Source of the DNA: Chlamydoabsidia padenii
Lineage: Eukaryota; Mucoromycota; Mucoromycetes; Mucorales; Cunninghamellaceae
DNA length: 64,000 bases
Direction: 5' to 3'
NCBI GenBank assembly: GCA_025330725.1
Contig: JAIWND010000050.1
Coordinates: 62,001 to 126,000, forward strand
The position numbers and the translations under genes are program-made. The notes under the pieces were generated by a model, which ran no database searches, had not been told where the DNA came from, and saw nothing but the letters and a program-made list of their open reading frames with translations. This document shows, in pieces, positions 34,614-45,815 of the stretch; positions within the stretch are counted from its first letter, which is position 1, and the number at the start of each line of letters is the position of its first letter.

Positions 34614-35380
34614 ATTAGATTAGTATTCCCTATCCCCTCGTTTACTCTTCTTGAATTCACTCATTCACTCTCGTTTTACAAACACACACATTCACACACA
34701 TTCACACACATTCACACACACCGACACCCACACACATACATACATACACACCACCCCCACATATGTCAACGTTATATTATATTTGTACACTCTATATACT
34801 GTATCAAGATACCCTCCCCCCTCATTGGTCTTTATGATTTACCGGAAATGTGAAATAACCCCTTTTATTTATGCACAAAATAAACATCTTTATATACATC
34901 TCTCTTTATCTTGTTTGTCTTGTTTGTCTAATAAAAAACATCCTTATGCTCGTCTTTTATTTAAAAAATTCTGTTGTCTACCATAATAACCGGTATATCT
35001 ATATATATACATTGCGCTGACTTTACAAGGGGAGCACAGATGTAGCGCACGTTTTGCATTATGCGGGATTTAAAATTTCTCCCCGTTAAGCCAGATCTTT
35101 TATAGCACATATACGTCGTCTAAATATTACACGTGCTTAAAAAAAGAAAAACATGATATCACTTCATGTGGCAAATAGAAAAGTCAAAGCATCAACAAAT
35201 AGCAGACTAGTCCGCTATTTGCAAATAATCTTCAGCAGGACGTTTTGACAGTCGGAGTTAAAGACATAGTTTGCTCTTGACCAAGCATCCCCTTTACTAT
35301 ACCAATATTAAAGATTAAAGTATACATTTGATTTTTATTAGATAAATAATTAAACAAGCTATAGCTAATCGTATGGAGAA
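34614..35380. other. Intergenic region with CACACA-type satellite and motif copy
   Basis: A tandem CACACACATT unit runs from about 34680 to 34745, then (ATAC)n. GCGGGATTTAAAATTT lies at 35063-35078. No gene seen. Confidence 0.5.
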
Positions 35381-36228
35381 TCAAGACCATTGTTTTGTTT
35401 TAACGAGTTCCACCAATTGTTTGTAGAGAGGATGTTGAGGGAGTCCAACCTAATCAAAGAAAAGAAAAAAAGAGTGAGTCTATTGTGCATTATTGTAATC
35501 CTTGGTCTTTACTTACCACATTCCAATAGTCTCCTTCAATGTTAGATATGAACAAAGCAGCAGGACCTTGAATACCATAAGCGCCAGCCTTATCAAAAGG
35601 TTCACCAGAATTGATATCTTTAATAGGCCCACCACAATAAAAAAAAAAATAAAAAAAATGAGATACATTCATATAATCCATTATTAGTACTTACATTCTT
35701 GAATGTCATTATTAGTCAAAGTGGCAAAAGTCACCTTGGTGCTAGTTACAAAGTGGTAATGAATATCTTGGGCAAGGATATGGACACCAGTAAGTGCTGT
35801 ATGAGTCTGTCCACTGAGTTGTTGTAACATGGTCAAGGCATGGTCGGCATCTTTTGGTTTTTCCAGGACTTGATCGTTAAAAACCACCACCGTGTCAGCG
35901 CCAATGACCACGTCAGCCTTGGGTAATGATTCATCCGACTGACACCGATCCCAAACTTCTTTTGCTTTCATCCATGCTGTGTCTGATACATAAGCTGCTT
36001 TAGTATCGTATGCAGCAGGATTGTTTTCATCGGGTTGCAACGTCGGTACTACCTTGAAGTCTTTGAGACCCTTTTAAATTATAAAAAAAAAAGTGTTAGC
36101 TAGTTGGGCACAAAAGGTATAAAACGACTTGCCATGGATTGTAGGATTTCACGTCGTCTAGGTGAGGCAGAAGCAAGTACTACAGTTTTATTAGCAAGGG
36201 CACGCCAGACAGGTAATTCGAGAGGCAT
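35381..36228 (-). CDS. Maf/ASMTL-type nucleoside triphosphate pyrophosphatase
   Basis: Maf proteins hydrolyse non-canonical or modified NTPs. Exons 36133-36228, 35695-36070, 35517-35617 and 35381-35450 give about 213 aa. Motifs are [22 protein letters not shown] (the SxSPRR nucleotide-binding motif), [23 protein letters not shown] (GADT), [18 protein letters not shown] and DYWNVVGLP, all in family order. Intron 1 starts with GCAAGT, a GC-AG intron: the M-G-L junction demands it. The gene is divergent from NDUFA1. Confidence 0.92.
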
Positions 36229-36386
36229 GATATCAAATCGATTTGTAGAGGAAGAGAAGAGCAGAATTGAATTATAGGCCAAAAAAAAAAAAAAAAAAAA
36301 TCCCGACGCTGTTGCCCTAAACTAAAATAAAACAAACCCAGTCCTTTCGATTTGCTTTCCTCTTTCCCATCCAACACTCGATCACC

Positions 36387-36829
36387 ATGGTAAGATAACA
36401 CATGAAAATGACTTTGAACTTATACTGACCTGTCTCTTCCATTCATAGCCTGTTCCTTTTGAAGCTCTTCTTCCCTTCGGCATCATCACCGGGTTCTTTG
36501 TGGCCACTGCCAGTGGCTTAAGAGCTGTCAAGTATTATGCTAACGATAAACATGTAAGTGAAGGGGAGGGGTCAACGCACAATATACATAAAGATACTCA
36601 TATTTCGTTGTTGTTTTTTGTTTTAGCCTCATCGATTTGGTTTGGACAACTGGGATCTACAAATGATGCAACGTGATAAACGCTTGACTGGGTCACTTCG
36701 CGGCCAATCTGTAAATCATATGGAACAACCAGATAACGTGGGTAAAAAAACAAAACTAATATCTTGAATCTTTTGTAGACAAATCCAACAGCACCATCAG
36801 ACTTTGCAACGAACAGGTATATTGGATAG
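36387..36829 (+). CDS. NDUFA1: Mitochondrial complex I subunit NDUFA1 (MWFE)
   Basis: Single-membrane-span accessory subunit of NADH:ubiquinone oxidoreductase. Exons 36387-36389, 36449-36553, 36627-36710 and 36779-36829 give 80 aa: MPVPFEALLPFGIITGFFVA, a hydrophobic helix, then PHRFGLDNWDLQMMQRDKRLTGSLRGQSTNP. The W-D-x-Q-M-M-x-R-D-x-R-L-T-G block is the family signature. Exon 1 contributes only the ATG. Complex I is absent from Saccharomyces, so this marks a filamentous or basal fungus. Confidence 0.95.
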
Positions 36830-37025
36830 CGGACAAGTAGGAAATAACCAAAGTGGCATGACATGACTAACTCTTTTATTTTTTTTATTTTTTAAATTTT
36901 ATTATATAGTATTTGGTATTTGGAAACACCTAGAGATAAAGGGCAGTAATTTTACCTGGTGTCACATTTTGCCAGTCTAAAGATCACTCCTCTTTTACCC
37001 ATCTCTTCTTTTGATAGTCCCTTTA

Positions 37026-37058
<33 letters not shown>

Positions 37059-37278
37059 TAGAATAGATATTATTGAAGGGTTTATCCTTGTATTGTTTTA
37101 CTTTAAATAAATGAATAATAAACTATTACCACCATCTTCTCTTGATTCCAGGCACTTCTTCACCCCTTTACTGTTTGGTACAAGACTATTTTGAAACACC
37201 GATAGGCGGAGTGGCGGATTAATTGAAAAAGCTGTCGACTCCCCTTGACCCCCTTTTTCCCCTCTTTTTTCCACTATT

Positions 37279-37324
<46 letters not shown>

Positions 37325-37330
37325 CGTATC
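36830..37330. other. Spacer with (CATA)n and poly(T)
   Basis: CATACATA repeats near 37027-37055 and a T run of about 38 bases at 37281-37318, just upstream of the SulP ATG. No gene seen. Confidence 0.6.
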
Positions 37331-40143
37331 ATGTCAATGCCACATAATGCCAGTGGAACTTCTAGAAGTGGAAGTAAGTATATTAATAACAAGAAAACTG
37401 TGTGTATACAAGTATGATTACATGCCTTGTCCATCTCATCAACCTTTTTATATTTATCTCTTCCCATAGGTTCTAAATCGTATAACGGTGACAGTGACAG
37501 TGAAGACGACGCCTACAACAAACAAGATATCCGTGTTTCAGAAAGTCAAGCACTTTTGGGTTTGGAACAACACCAAAATCCAAGGTACATGACTGCTTCA
37601 CCTAGTAAGTATAAAAAAGAAAGAAAAAAAGTATAAAGAATGTCACGTTAACTATAACTGATAACACTCTCTCACACTATTCGGTAGTTCCTTCGGCGCA
37701 ACCCTATATTGATCCTACTCCAAGGGACAACTGGACTCTTTTAAAAGTGCGATCAAAGTACTACCTTCCAATTCTGCAGTGGCTCCCGTTGTACAATCGC
37801 CAACTCTTTGTGGGTGATTTGTTTGCTGGTCTTACTTTGGCCTGTCTCCTTATTCCTCAAGGGTTATCTTATGCTACCGCGCTTTGCAAACTCAAGGCAA
37901 TTCATGGTCTCTATGCTATTGTCTTTCCTGCCATCACTTATGCTATTCTGGGAATGTCAAGGTAAATACTGAAATGGGGAAGAGTGAATAAAGGAATCAA
38001 GTATGATTGACTAGCAGTAAATTACCTTTTATTACTTTTTATTAGACAAATATCTATTGGTCCCGAAGCTACTTTGTCATTGCTGGTTGGTTCGTCTATT
38101 GCGGCTCAAGGTCATGATCCTGATGATGAAAACAATGTGGATCCTTTAGCTTGGGCGTGCCTGATGACTCTTTTTGTTGGTATCTTTACCTTTTTACTTG
38201 GTATCTTCCGACTAGGTTTCTTGGACAGTCTGATGAGTCGCGCACTTCTTCGGGGCTTTATCACAGGTGTGGCATTGGTCGTCCTTTTACAACAAACCAT
38301 CATCTTACTCGGTCTGGTCAAGATTAGTGAACACGCAGGCATTACCGAAGCATCAACCACAGTGGAACGACTCTTCTTCCTCATCCGCCATGCTAACCAA
38401 AGCCATCTTCTCTCTTCAATTGTATCAGGTGTCGCCGTCTCGGTGCTTTTGGCCTGCCGTGTACTCAAATCCAAAATCAACATCAAATGGATTCTTCTTC
38501 TCCCTGAAGTCTTGTTGGTGGTGGTCACATCAATTCTACTAACTTACTTTTTTGATTGGGAACATCAAGGTTTGGATATTCTTGGAACTATTGAAGGTGC
38601 TGGCAAGATTCCTCTACCTTCCATTCCGGCCTTCCCTGAAAACCATCACATGAAGGATCTTTTGGTGACTGCAGCCATGATTGCTATTATCGGGTTTGTG
38701 GAATCGGTGGTAATTGCAAAGACATACTCAAGTCGTCATAACTACTCTGTCAGTGCTAATCGTGAATTGGTGGCTTTGGGTGTGGCTAACACTGTCGCAG
38801 GCAAGTACTGTGCAACAAGAAAAAATAAAGAATAACGTGATGGGTTAGATCTAACTGAAACAAATGTATTTTAGGTCTGATGCAAGGTATCCCGGCCTTC
38901 GGTTCGGTAAGGAGAAAAGAACAAGAAGAAAAATAAAAAGGGGAAAATTTATTTAGATGATGTTCTGTCAACTATCTCTTTGTTGACAGATTCCAGTTTA
39001 CTAACTCTCCTATTTGTTTTATTGTCTTCTCAATAGGTTGCACGTAGTAAAATTAACGACCGTGCCGGTGCTCGTACTCAGATGGCGAGTTTGATGACAG
39101 GGGTTATCACGTTGGTCGCCATTTTCTTCTTGTTACCTTACTTTTACTATCTTCCCAAGGCGGTTTTATCTTCCATCATCTTTGTCGCTGTCCTCTCTTT
39201 ACTAGCGGAGTTACCTGAAGATCTACACTTCATCTTCAAGGTCCATGCGTGGCGGGATCTGGCTCTTTTGATCGTCACCTTCTTGGCTACGGTGATTATC
39301 TCTTTGGAATTTGGAACTCTCTTGGCAGTCACCTTATCTCTGCTCCTTACCATCAAAGAAACGAGTTACCCTCGCATCTCTATCATGGTAAGAAAGAACA
39401 AAAAAAAAAAGGGGGGAGGAGGAGGAGGAGGAGGAATAAAAGATATATATATATGGGTTTATTAGATAAGGGGGTGGGTGGTAACAGATACATGGAAACC
39501 ATGCTTTGTTATATGTATGCGTACGATGGTGTGTACATCTAGAGGCAAATAAACAGCTGACTAATGAAACCTTTTTATATCATCTATAGGGACGTGTTAA
39601 AGGCAATCACCAAAAGTTTAGACCTATTCAAGATGGGCCCGATGAAATCGAACATATGGAAGAAGTATTGATCATCCGTGTAGAAGAACCCTTATTCTTT
39701 GCTAATACTGGACAACTAAAAGACCGCTTGCGACGATTGGAGCAATTTGGTGACATGGCTACTCATCCTTCCGAAAGTCCACGTCTAGGTGACTCTCGCT
39801 ACATTATCTTTGATGTCGACAACATGCCTTACATTGATGCCAGGTAATATAACATTAAAAGTAGAATCAGGGGTAATATGTAACTCGACCTTTTTTTTTT
39901 TTTTTTTTTTTTAATTTCAACTGTGTTTAGTGCTGTCCAAATCTTATATGAAATCGTGGAATCTTATCATCAACGCCAAATACAAGTCTACTTTGTCCGA
40001 CTCCGGGAAAGGCCTTTGGAAATGTTTGAACGATCGGGCTTACTGACTCTGATTGGGGAAGATCATCGACTCCGAAAGGTCTCTGAAGCCATCGAAGCAG
40101 TGGAACGGGATATGACCAAGCAAACTGTAATTATACACGAATA
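37331..40143 (+). CDS. SulP/SLC26 sulfate permease with STAS domain
   Basis: Plasma-membrane anion (likely sulfate) transporter. Eight exons: 37331-37372, 37470-37604, 37688-37961, 38046-38800, 38875-38906, 39037-39387, 39590-39843, 39931-40143; about 685 aa. A Ser/Asp-rich cytosolic N-terminus precedes the transport core (FVGDLFAGLTLACLLIPQGLSYA, QISIGPEATLSLLVG, GIPAFGSVARSKINDRAGARTQ). Then come more membrane helices and a C-terminal STAS domain (EEVLIIRVEEPLFFANTGQLKDRL, YIIFDVDNMPYIDASAVQIL). The fourth intron is GC-AG (GCAAGT). Substrate within the anion class is inferred. Confidence 0.93.
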
Positions 40144-40516
40144 GTTTAGTTATACAATTTGATTAGATACCCCATGTTTGTTTGTTATTTTATTTTAATA
40201 AAGATATAAATTATATTGGGTCCTATGCAAAGTGATGGGATCCCTTTGGATTCTTGGTACCTGATAGACTCTATTTGGTGGGCTTAAACATGTTTAATAA
40301 GGTAAGGAGAACTTCGATTGTCATTTTATATCTTTTTACTGTATAATAAATCAAATAAAGAAGATGGTGAAACGAAGAAGAAGGAAAAAAAAAAAAAGTC
40401 TTGATATATGAAACGACTATGCAATTGAGATTTGAGAAGCTTTTATGAAAAAGTCATTCTCCTTCCTTTCTCCTATTTCTCTCGTGTGAGAAAGTCTCAT
40501 TGGAAACAATAACAAC

Positions 40517-41154
40517 ATGGTTATGACTCCTTTAGGTCACAAAAAGAAGGAAATGGGATCATTGTTAACGTTAACTGACCATGTTTTCATTCCATTCTCT
40601 TTTAATCTCCTCCTCCCCACCCGCATACTAGAGATGATGTCAAAATTGAAACGCCGTCGAGATCTCTTCTATTGCCCCTGGTTACTTATAAAAGAAAAAT
40701 CTTTCTTCTTCCTCATCTTTTAGCTTTTTTATTTCTTTTTTGTTTGTTTGTTTGTTTCCCACTTACTTATTTTTTTCTCTTAATAGCTCTTCGAACCATT
40801 ATCATAAAGTTGGAAGATCACACTCTTAAAAAATACGTGATTGATGGTATAAGGGTTTAATGATCACAAGACCCTGAAGTATCTCATCTTTTTTCTTCTT
40901 CTTACCTTATATAGACCAATGAATTCATCCAGATTTATAGACGACCGCGGCCACAAAATCCGAAACCTCGGCCACCACCAAATTCTCCACCACCAGCTGA
41001 AACCGATACTTCTACCATTAATGATGCTGAGGAACAAAGTACGAATAATACCGAGACATCCGATCGACAAGGTAGTACTCTGAAAAAAGTCAAATGGTTC
41101 TTTTGTTATCCAATAATTCAATTAAAAACCCGCCGACGACCCTCATCAGAATGA
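40517..41154 (+). CDS. Hypothetical basic/proline-rich protein, three proposed exons
   Basis: Joining 40517-40535, 40787-40854 and 40915-41154 gives MVMTPLALRTIIIKLEDHTLKKYV, then IDGIRTNEFIQIYRRPRPQNPKPRPPPNSPPP, a Thr/Asn-rich stretch and a basic C-terminus. The first intron is long (251 nt) and the second donor is GTTTAA, so the model is tentative. A different ATG (40634) is possible. No family recognised. Confidence 0.35.
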
Positions 41155-41211
41155 ATGAATTACTTTTATATGCCTCCTTTATGCAACTATCAGAAATCTT
41201 ATTTAATCCCA

Positions 41212-41243
41212 AATTCAAATCCCGATTTCGGGAGTTCAATTTT
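41212..41243. promoter_or_regulatory. Inverted-pair copy of recurrent motif
   Basis: AATTCAAATCCCGATTT runs directly into CGGGAGTTCAATTTT: two near-consensus copies head to head, forming a 32-bp palindrome. Further copies follow at 41342-41355 (GGCGGGAATTGAAT) and about 41704-41722. No gene is recognised from 41155 to 42339. Confidence 0.5.
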
Positions 41244-42221
41244 AATCATGCAAAATCGACCACTTATGAAATTATTGGTTTTCTCATATGACGCTTTCCT
41301 TATATGCAATGTCTTCCCAATAAACTTAGAATTTCCTCCATGGCGGGAATTGAATAACATGGCAGATCCAATTCCCTCCTTTCTGATTCCAACTCCCTAC
41401 CATTTTAGGCCACGTTTTTACTTTTGAAGAGTGATAACGTGCAAAATAAGAAGCAGGAAACCTGTTCGAGATGACAACAAGATTGCAATATCAGTATCAT
41501 TTTCATGTTTTTGAAAGAGAGAGAGAGAAGTGTGGTCATTTATGATGTGATCAATAAAGACGGCGTTTTGATGCGATGGTACCAGTTCATATAAAGTCAT
41601 GAGGAGTCCCACATGATGATGGTTGGAATCGAAAGATGACTTTCCCGGGGAAGATCCTGTATGTCCCTTTTGAAGATCTTGTCGCATGGGATTTCGGCTC
41701 AAACTCCCGAATATTCAATTTCCGTTTTTTTTTGTCCCTTTTCCCTTCACTGCTTACACGTTTTTATTTATATTTTTTAAATAGTGCTTCTCTATACAAA
41801 CTTGACAGGGCTTTATGAAAAGTATAACCTTTAGTCACCTACATTAGAAATACAATTCGATACATATACAGCTTATCCTTGTAATTTCTTTCTCAAGATC
41901 TACTTCTTCGACTGAAGTACATGTATACTCACTTTTTTCTTCATCCTAATTTAGAACGACCGGGCAATGAAACTAGTAGCAGCCTACTCTGGATCTAAAA
42001 CAATGAACCTCAATCTTGACTATACCTTCACGGACTGAAATGGGGCTGATGATTCTACGGAATGATGATTTGATGGCAAGTAAGCTTTAGCTGCTCAGAT
42101 GTTGCAAGTTATTTTGTCATTCCCCTCTTTTGGAATTCAGGTTCCTTATATAGTGGCATTGGCATTGGCGATTACAGGGCTTCGGGACGGAAGACATATG
42201 CCGGATGCTTCCGTAAGCATA

Positions 42222-42260
42222 GTATGTAGTTATAGTTATAGTTATGATTATAGTTATAGT
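42222..42260. repeat. (TTATAG)n hexamer repeat
   Basis: AGTTATAGTTATAGTTATGAT-type tandem units upstream of VPS26. Confidence 0.7.
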
Positions 42261-42339
42261 GATTTTTTAAATAAAACGGCTTTCAGGGGCCGTCCTTTTG
42301 ACAGTTACTCTGAGCAGCCCTGAATTCACAATGACGATT

Positions 42340-42356
42340 GGCGGGAATTCAATTTT
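42340..42356 (+). promoter_or_regulatory. Recurrent motif upstream of VPS26
   Basis: GGCGGGAATTCAATTTT, about 80 bp upstream of the VPS26 ATG. Confidence 0.5.
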
Positions 42357-42432
42357 AACTTTTTAAAAAAATCGTCTGGTTTTTATTTTTGACTTTTTGT
42401 CCCTCTCTCTTTCACTTAAATAATCATACATC

Positions 42433-43329
42433 ATGTCTATGGCAGTAAGTACCCTCTCCTAAACACAAAAATGACATTGAAACTAAAACTACTTTGAACC
42501 TCAACCTTTTCTCTCTTTTTTTTATTATTTTATATTCCATATAGAGCCTTTTTGGTCTTTCGACTCCTGTGGATATCCAAATAGATTTCCGCGGGGAGAA
42601 GGACAGGAAACATGTGGAGGTGAAGGTGGATAAAGACCGACGTGAAAGCATGCCGGTTTATCTTTATGGAGAAAGTGTCAGTGGAACGGTAAGTAGAACA
42701 GTAATAATAATAATAAAGAAAAAAAAAAGTATCTAATGTTTCATCTTTATAATTTTAGGCAACCATCAGGTTAAAGGATGGGAAACGATTTGAACATAAC
42801 GGTATCAAGGTTGAATTTGTAGGCAGCATAGGTAAAGCATGAAAAAAAAAAAAGAACCAAAATATTGCTCACCCTCTCTTTTCGTCTTATAGAACTATTT
42901 TACGACCGCGGGAAATCACACGAGTTCCTGACATTATCTCAAGAACTAGCGGCACCTGGTGAATTACGTCAAAGTGCCTCGTTTGACTTTGAATTCAAGA
43001 ATGTGGAAAAGCAATATGAATGCTACAATGGTGTTAACGTCAGACTAAGGTAAAACAATAACAGACTCTGCTAAGGATATTTACCTTCTCTTGTTATGTT
43101 AATAGATATTATGTCCGGTTGACTGTGGCCAGACGTATGGCCGATTTGATTAGGGAAAAGGATATGTGGGTCTATTCTTATCGTATGCCAACTGAAGTCA
43201 GCAGCTCTATTAAAATGGAAGTCGGGATCGAAGACTGTCTTCACATTGAATTCGAATACAACAAATCAAAGTAAGTGGACGGAAAAAAAAAAGAAGGCTA
43301 GGGGGGGGGGAGAAACAAGTACTAATCTT

Positions 43330-43371
<42 letters not shown>

Positions 43372-44000
43372 ATACTATTTGAAGGATGTGATTGTTGGAA
43401 AGATCTACTTTTTATTGGTGCGTATCAAGATCAAAACCATGGAACTGTCTATTATTCGTCGGGAAACCACTGGTGCTGGTAAGCTGATTAAGGGAAGGAA
43501 ACTGTGATATAACTATTTTGATTTTATATATAGCACCTAATGTATATAATGAAAGTGAAACAGTGACAAGATTTGAAATCATGGATGGTGCTCCTGTTAG
43601 AGGTAAGTACCAGGTTGAAAGAAAAAAAAGTTTTAACCCACTTCTTTTCTCTTTAGGCGAAACCATTCCTATTCGATTGTTTTTGGGTGGTTTCGAACTT
43701 GCCCCAACGTTTAGAGGTAACTTGACTATTAAAAAAAAAAAAAAGAAAAAAAATGGATCCACTCTAATCTTACTACTTTTTTATTTATTTGCATAGATGT
43801 GAACAAGAAATTCTCAACTCGATACTACCTGAACCTTGTCCTTATTGATGAAGAAAATCGTCGTTACTTCAAACAGCAAGAAATCACAATGTTTAGACGC
43901 AAAAGTAAGTATAAAAAGGCAATGGCTATTTTGATGATACTGATCATCCTACTGCTCTTTATATATAGTTGACGATGGTTACCCACCCGATGAAGAATAG
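42433..44000 (+). CDS. VPS26: Retromer subunit Vps26
   Basis: Arrestin-fold subunit of the retromer cargo-recognition complex that recycles endosomal receptors. Ten exons (first 42433-42444, last 43969-44000) give about 308 aa. Conserved stretches are STPVDIQIDF, MPVYLYGESVSGTATIRLKDGKR, IKVEFVGSIELFYDRG, YYVRLTVARR, GKIYFLLVRIKIKTMELSIIRRET, GETIPIRLFLGGFELAPTFRDVNKKFSTRYYLNLVLIDEENRRYFKQQEI. The first exon codes just MSMA. A long (AT)n run sits in one intron (43332-43366). Secure call. Confidence 0.96.
43332..43366. repeat. (AT)n microsatellite in VPS26 intron
   Basis: About 17 AT units ending at the intron acceptor. Confidence 0.85.
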
Positions 44001-44273
44001 AATTACTGATACCAAGTTAAAACAAGTTACAGTGTCCTTTATTATATATCCTATCCCATCCTATCCCATGTCACCCTACACAACATATTGTCTTATTACA
44101 TTATACACAAACAATAAAGTATATCACCACTATTATCCACCCATTTTATAAAGACATTAATAAATGATTGAAGAATAGTTTTATTGGAATATCTAAAAAA
44201 GCAAACAAACATATACTATTACTAACTAATTTAGATGATCACCATTTCCACCATTATAAGAAGATGATTTTAT

Positions 44274-44913
44274 TTAAGCATCAGCTTCAAGGACATTGCG
44301 TTCAGAGACGTAGATACCATCCAAGAACTTACGGATATCCTTCTTCTTGACCAAACAGGATTGTTGGATATCGGCAGCACATTGAGAGACAGCTTCGAGA
44401 TCGTTACCGGTCAAAGTCAATTCATCCTTTTGGTTGGTGGAGGCAGCCACGGTGACACCTTCGCGCATTTGGACACGGAAGACGACCTTTTGACCCAAGA
44501 AGTTACGGATTTCCACATCCTTACCGTCGTTGTTGATGATACAGTTGATGGGGAAATGCGCATAGACGTAACGCATCTTGTATTGGAAGCCCTTGGTGAC
44601 ACCGGTGATCATGTTGTTGACAAGAGAGCGAACGGTACGGATACAAGCAACGTGCTTACGGCCACCATGGTAGACAACAAACTTGAGCTTGTCCTTACCA
44701 ACAAACTTGATTTCAATGTTCAAGTGACGGAGGTTCTTGTTCAAGGTACCACGAGGACCAGTGACAGTGATATCACGGGCCTTGATGGCAACCTTGACAC
44801 CTTGGGGAATGATGAGTTCGTCGTCTTGGTAGATATCCTATATAGTAAAAAATGGCAATTAGGGTCAGTGAACTTTTTCTATAGTACATGGAAGAGTAAA
44901 ATATTACCTTCAT
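44274..44913 (-). CDS. RPL9: 60S ribosomal protein L9 (uL6)
   Basis: Two exons: 44908-44913 (ATG AAG only) and about 44838-44274. The protein (about 190 aa) has YQDDELIIPQGVKVAIKARDITVTGPRGTLNKNLRHLN, GGRKHVACIRTVRSLVNNMITGVTKGFQYKMRYVYAHFPIN and KKKDIRKFLDGIYVSERN, all uL6 hallmarks. G+C-richer third positions than its neighbours fit high expression. The long antisense ORF is a shadow. Confidence 0.97.
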
Positions 44914-45815
44914 AGTTGATTAATGGAGCTATAAATCCCTAAATAGAAAAAAGTCAAACAAGATATCAGTTTCGTTTCATCTATCCATCCACCCATCCAT
45001 CCATCCGTATCCATCCTATTTGGATCCCTAATAGTCTTTTTTTTTTTCCATGGTTGTTTATGACACTTTACGTTGAATTGAGGACGTTATGCAAAAGAGA
45101 AGGAGCAAAAGCTTTTTCGACCATGGCTCTTTTTCAAAAAAAAAAGAGCGGCGTTTGAATCTATTTTTAAAACCCGAAAAGGAAGGGCGGTGTTGGAGAG
45201 CCAGTTTGACAGCACTTTCATGCGGAAAGCAGCATATGTAGATCCATTCACCATGTTTACAATGATAATTCATATCACTCATTGGAGTAAGATAGATAAA
45301 AGGGTTTAATTTCATCGAATTAATGTCCAAAAAAAAAAAAAGATCAAAAGGAGAGTTGTGTATAAAGTTTGGATAGAATAACTCATGCTTGTACTGTTAA
45401 GATAAGCTTTTGTTATAAAACAAGTATAATGATACCGTATGTTTGTTTTTGTGTTGTTGTTTCACCAAAGACGACCCACAAGATCTAACGATGCATAAAT
45501 GAGCGAAGCGGAGGGGTTGCATTTAGTTTTATATGCCGACCAATAGATGGAAACCCCGCGAAGTTTGTTTTTATTTTGTTCCATTATATACCACCTGCTT
45601 ATTACAATCATCACATCAGATATAATACAATTCATGTCTGGGAAAAAATGATATGATACCTGCCCCCCCCATTCATCCCGAATCCCACAAATGAAGCTAT
45701 GTTTGCATAAAAAATGTAGTCGGTGAAATGGTTGAATATGTTTAAAGATTCATTTTATTGATATTTGATTGATAGATGTATAATTGGGATTAAGCTAGGG
45801 GAAGGGGAATAATGA
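44914..45815. other. Intergenic region RPL9 / MER3
   Basis: (CCAT)n repeats near 44983-45012. A weak 90-aa minus-strand frame at 45058-45330 (MNYHCKHGEWIYICCFPHESA) has no domain support. A loose motif relative, GGCGTTTGAATC, lies near 45150. No gene claimed. Confidence 0.4.

Noticed and set aside
34680..34745. Regular CACACACATT spacing, considered as CRISPR-like array
   Set aside because: A simple dinucleotide-type satellite with no unique spacers, in a eukaryotic genome.
41418..41702. 94-aa minus-strand ORF between the hypothetical gene and VPS26
   Set aside because: No domain, no promoter signal and overlaps a cluster of the recurrent motif; not enough to call a gene.
44361..44915. 184-aa plus-strand ORF over RPL9
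   Set aside because: Antisense shadow of a highly expressed ribosomal protein gene.
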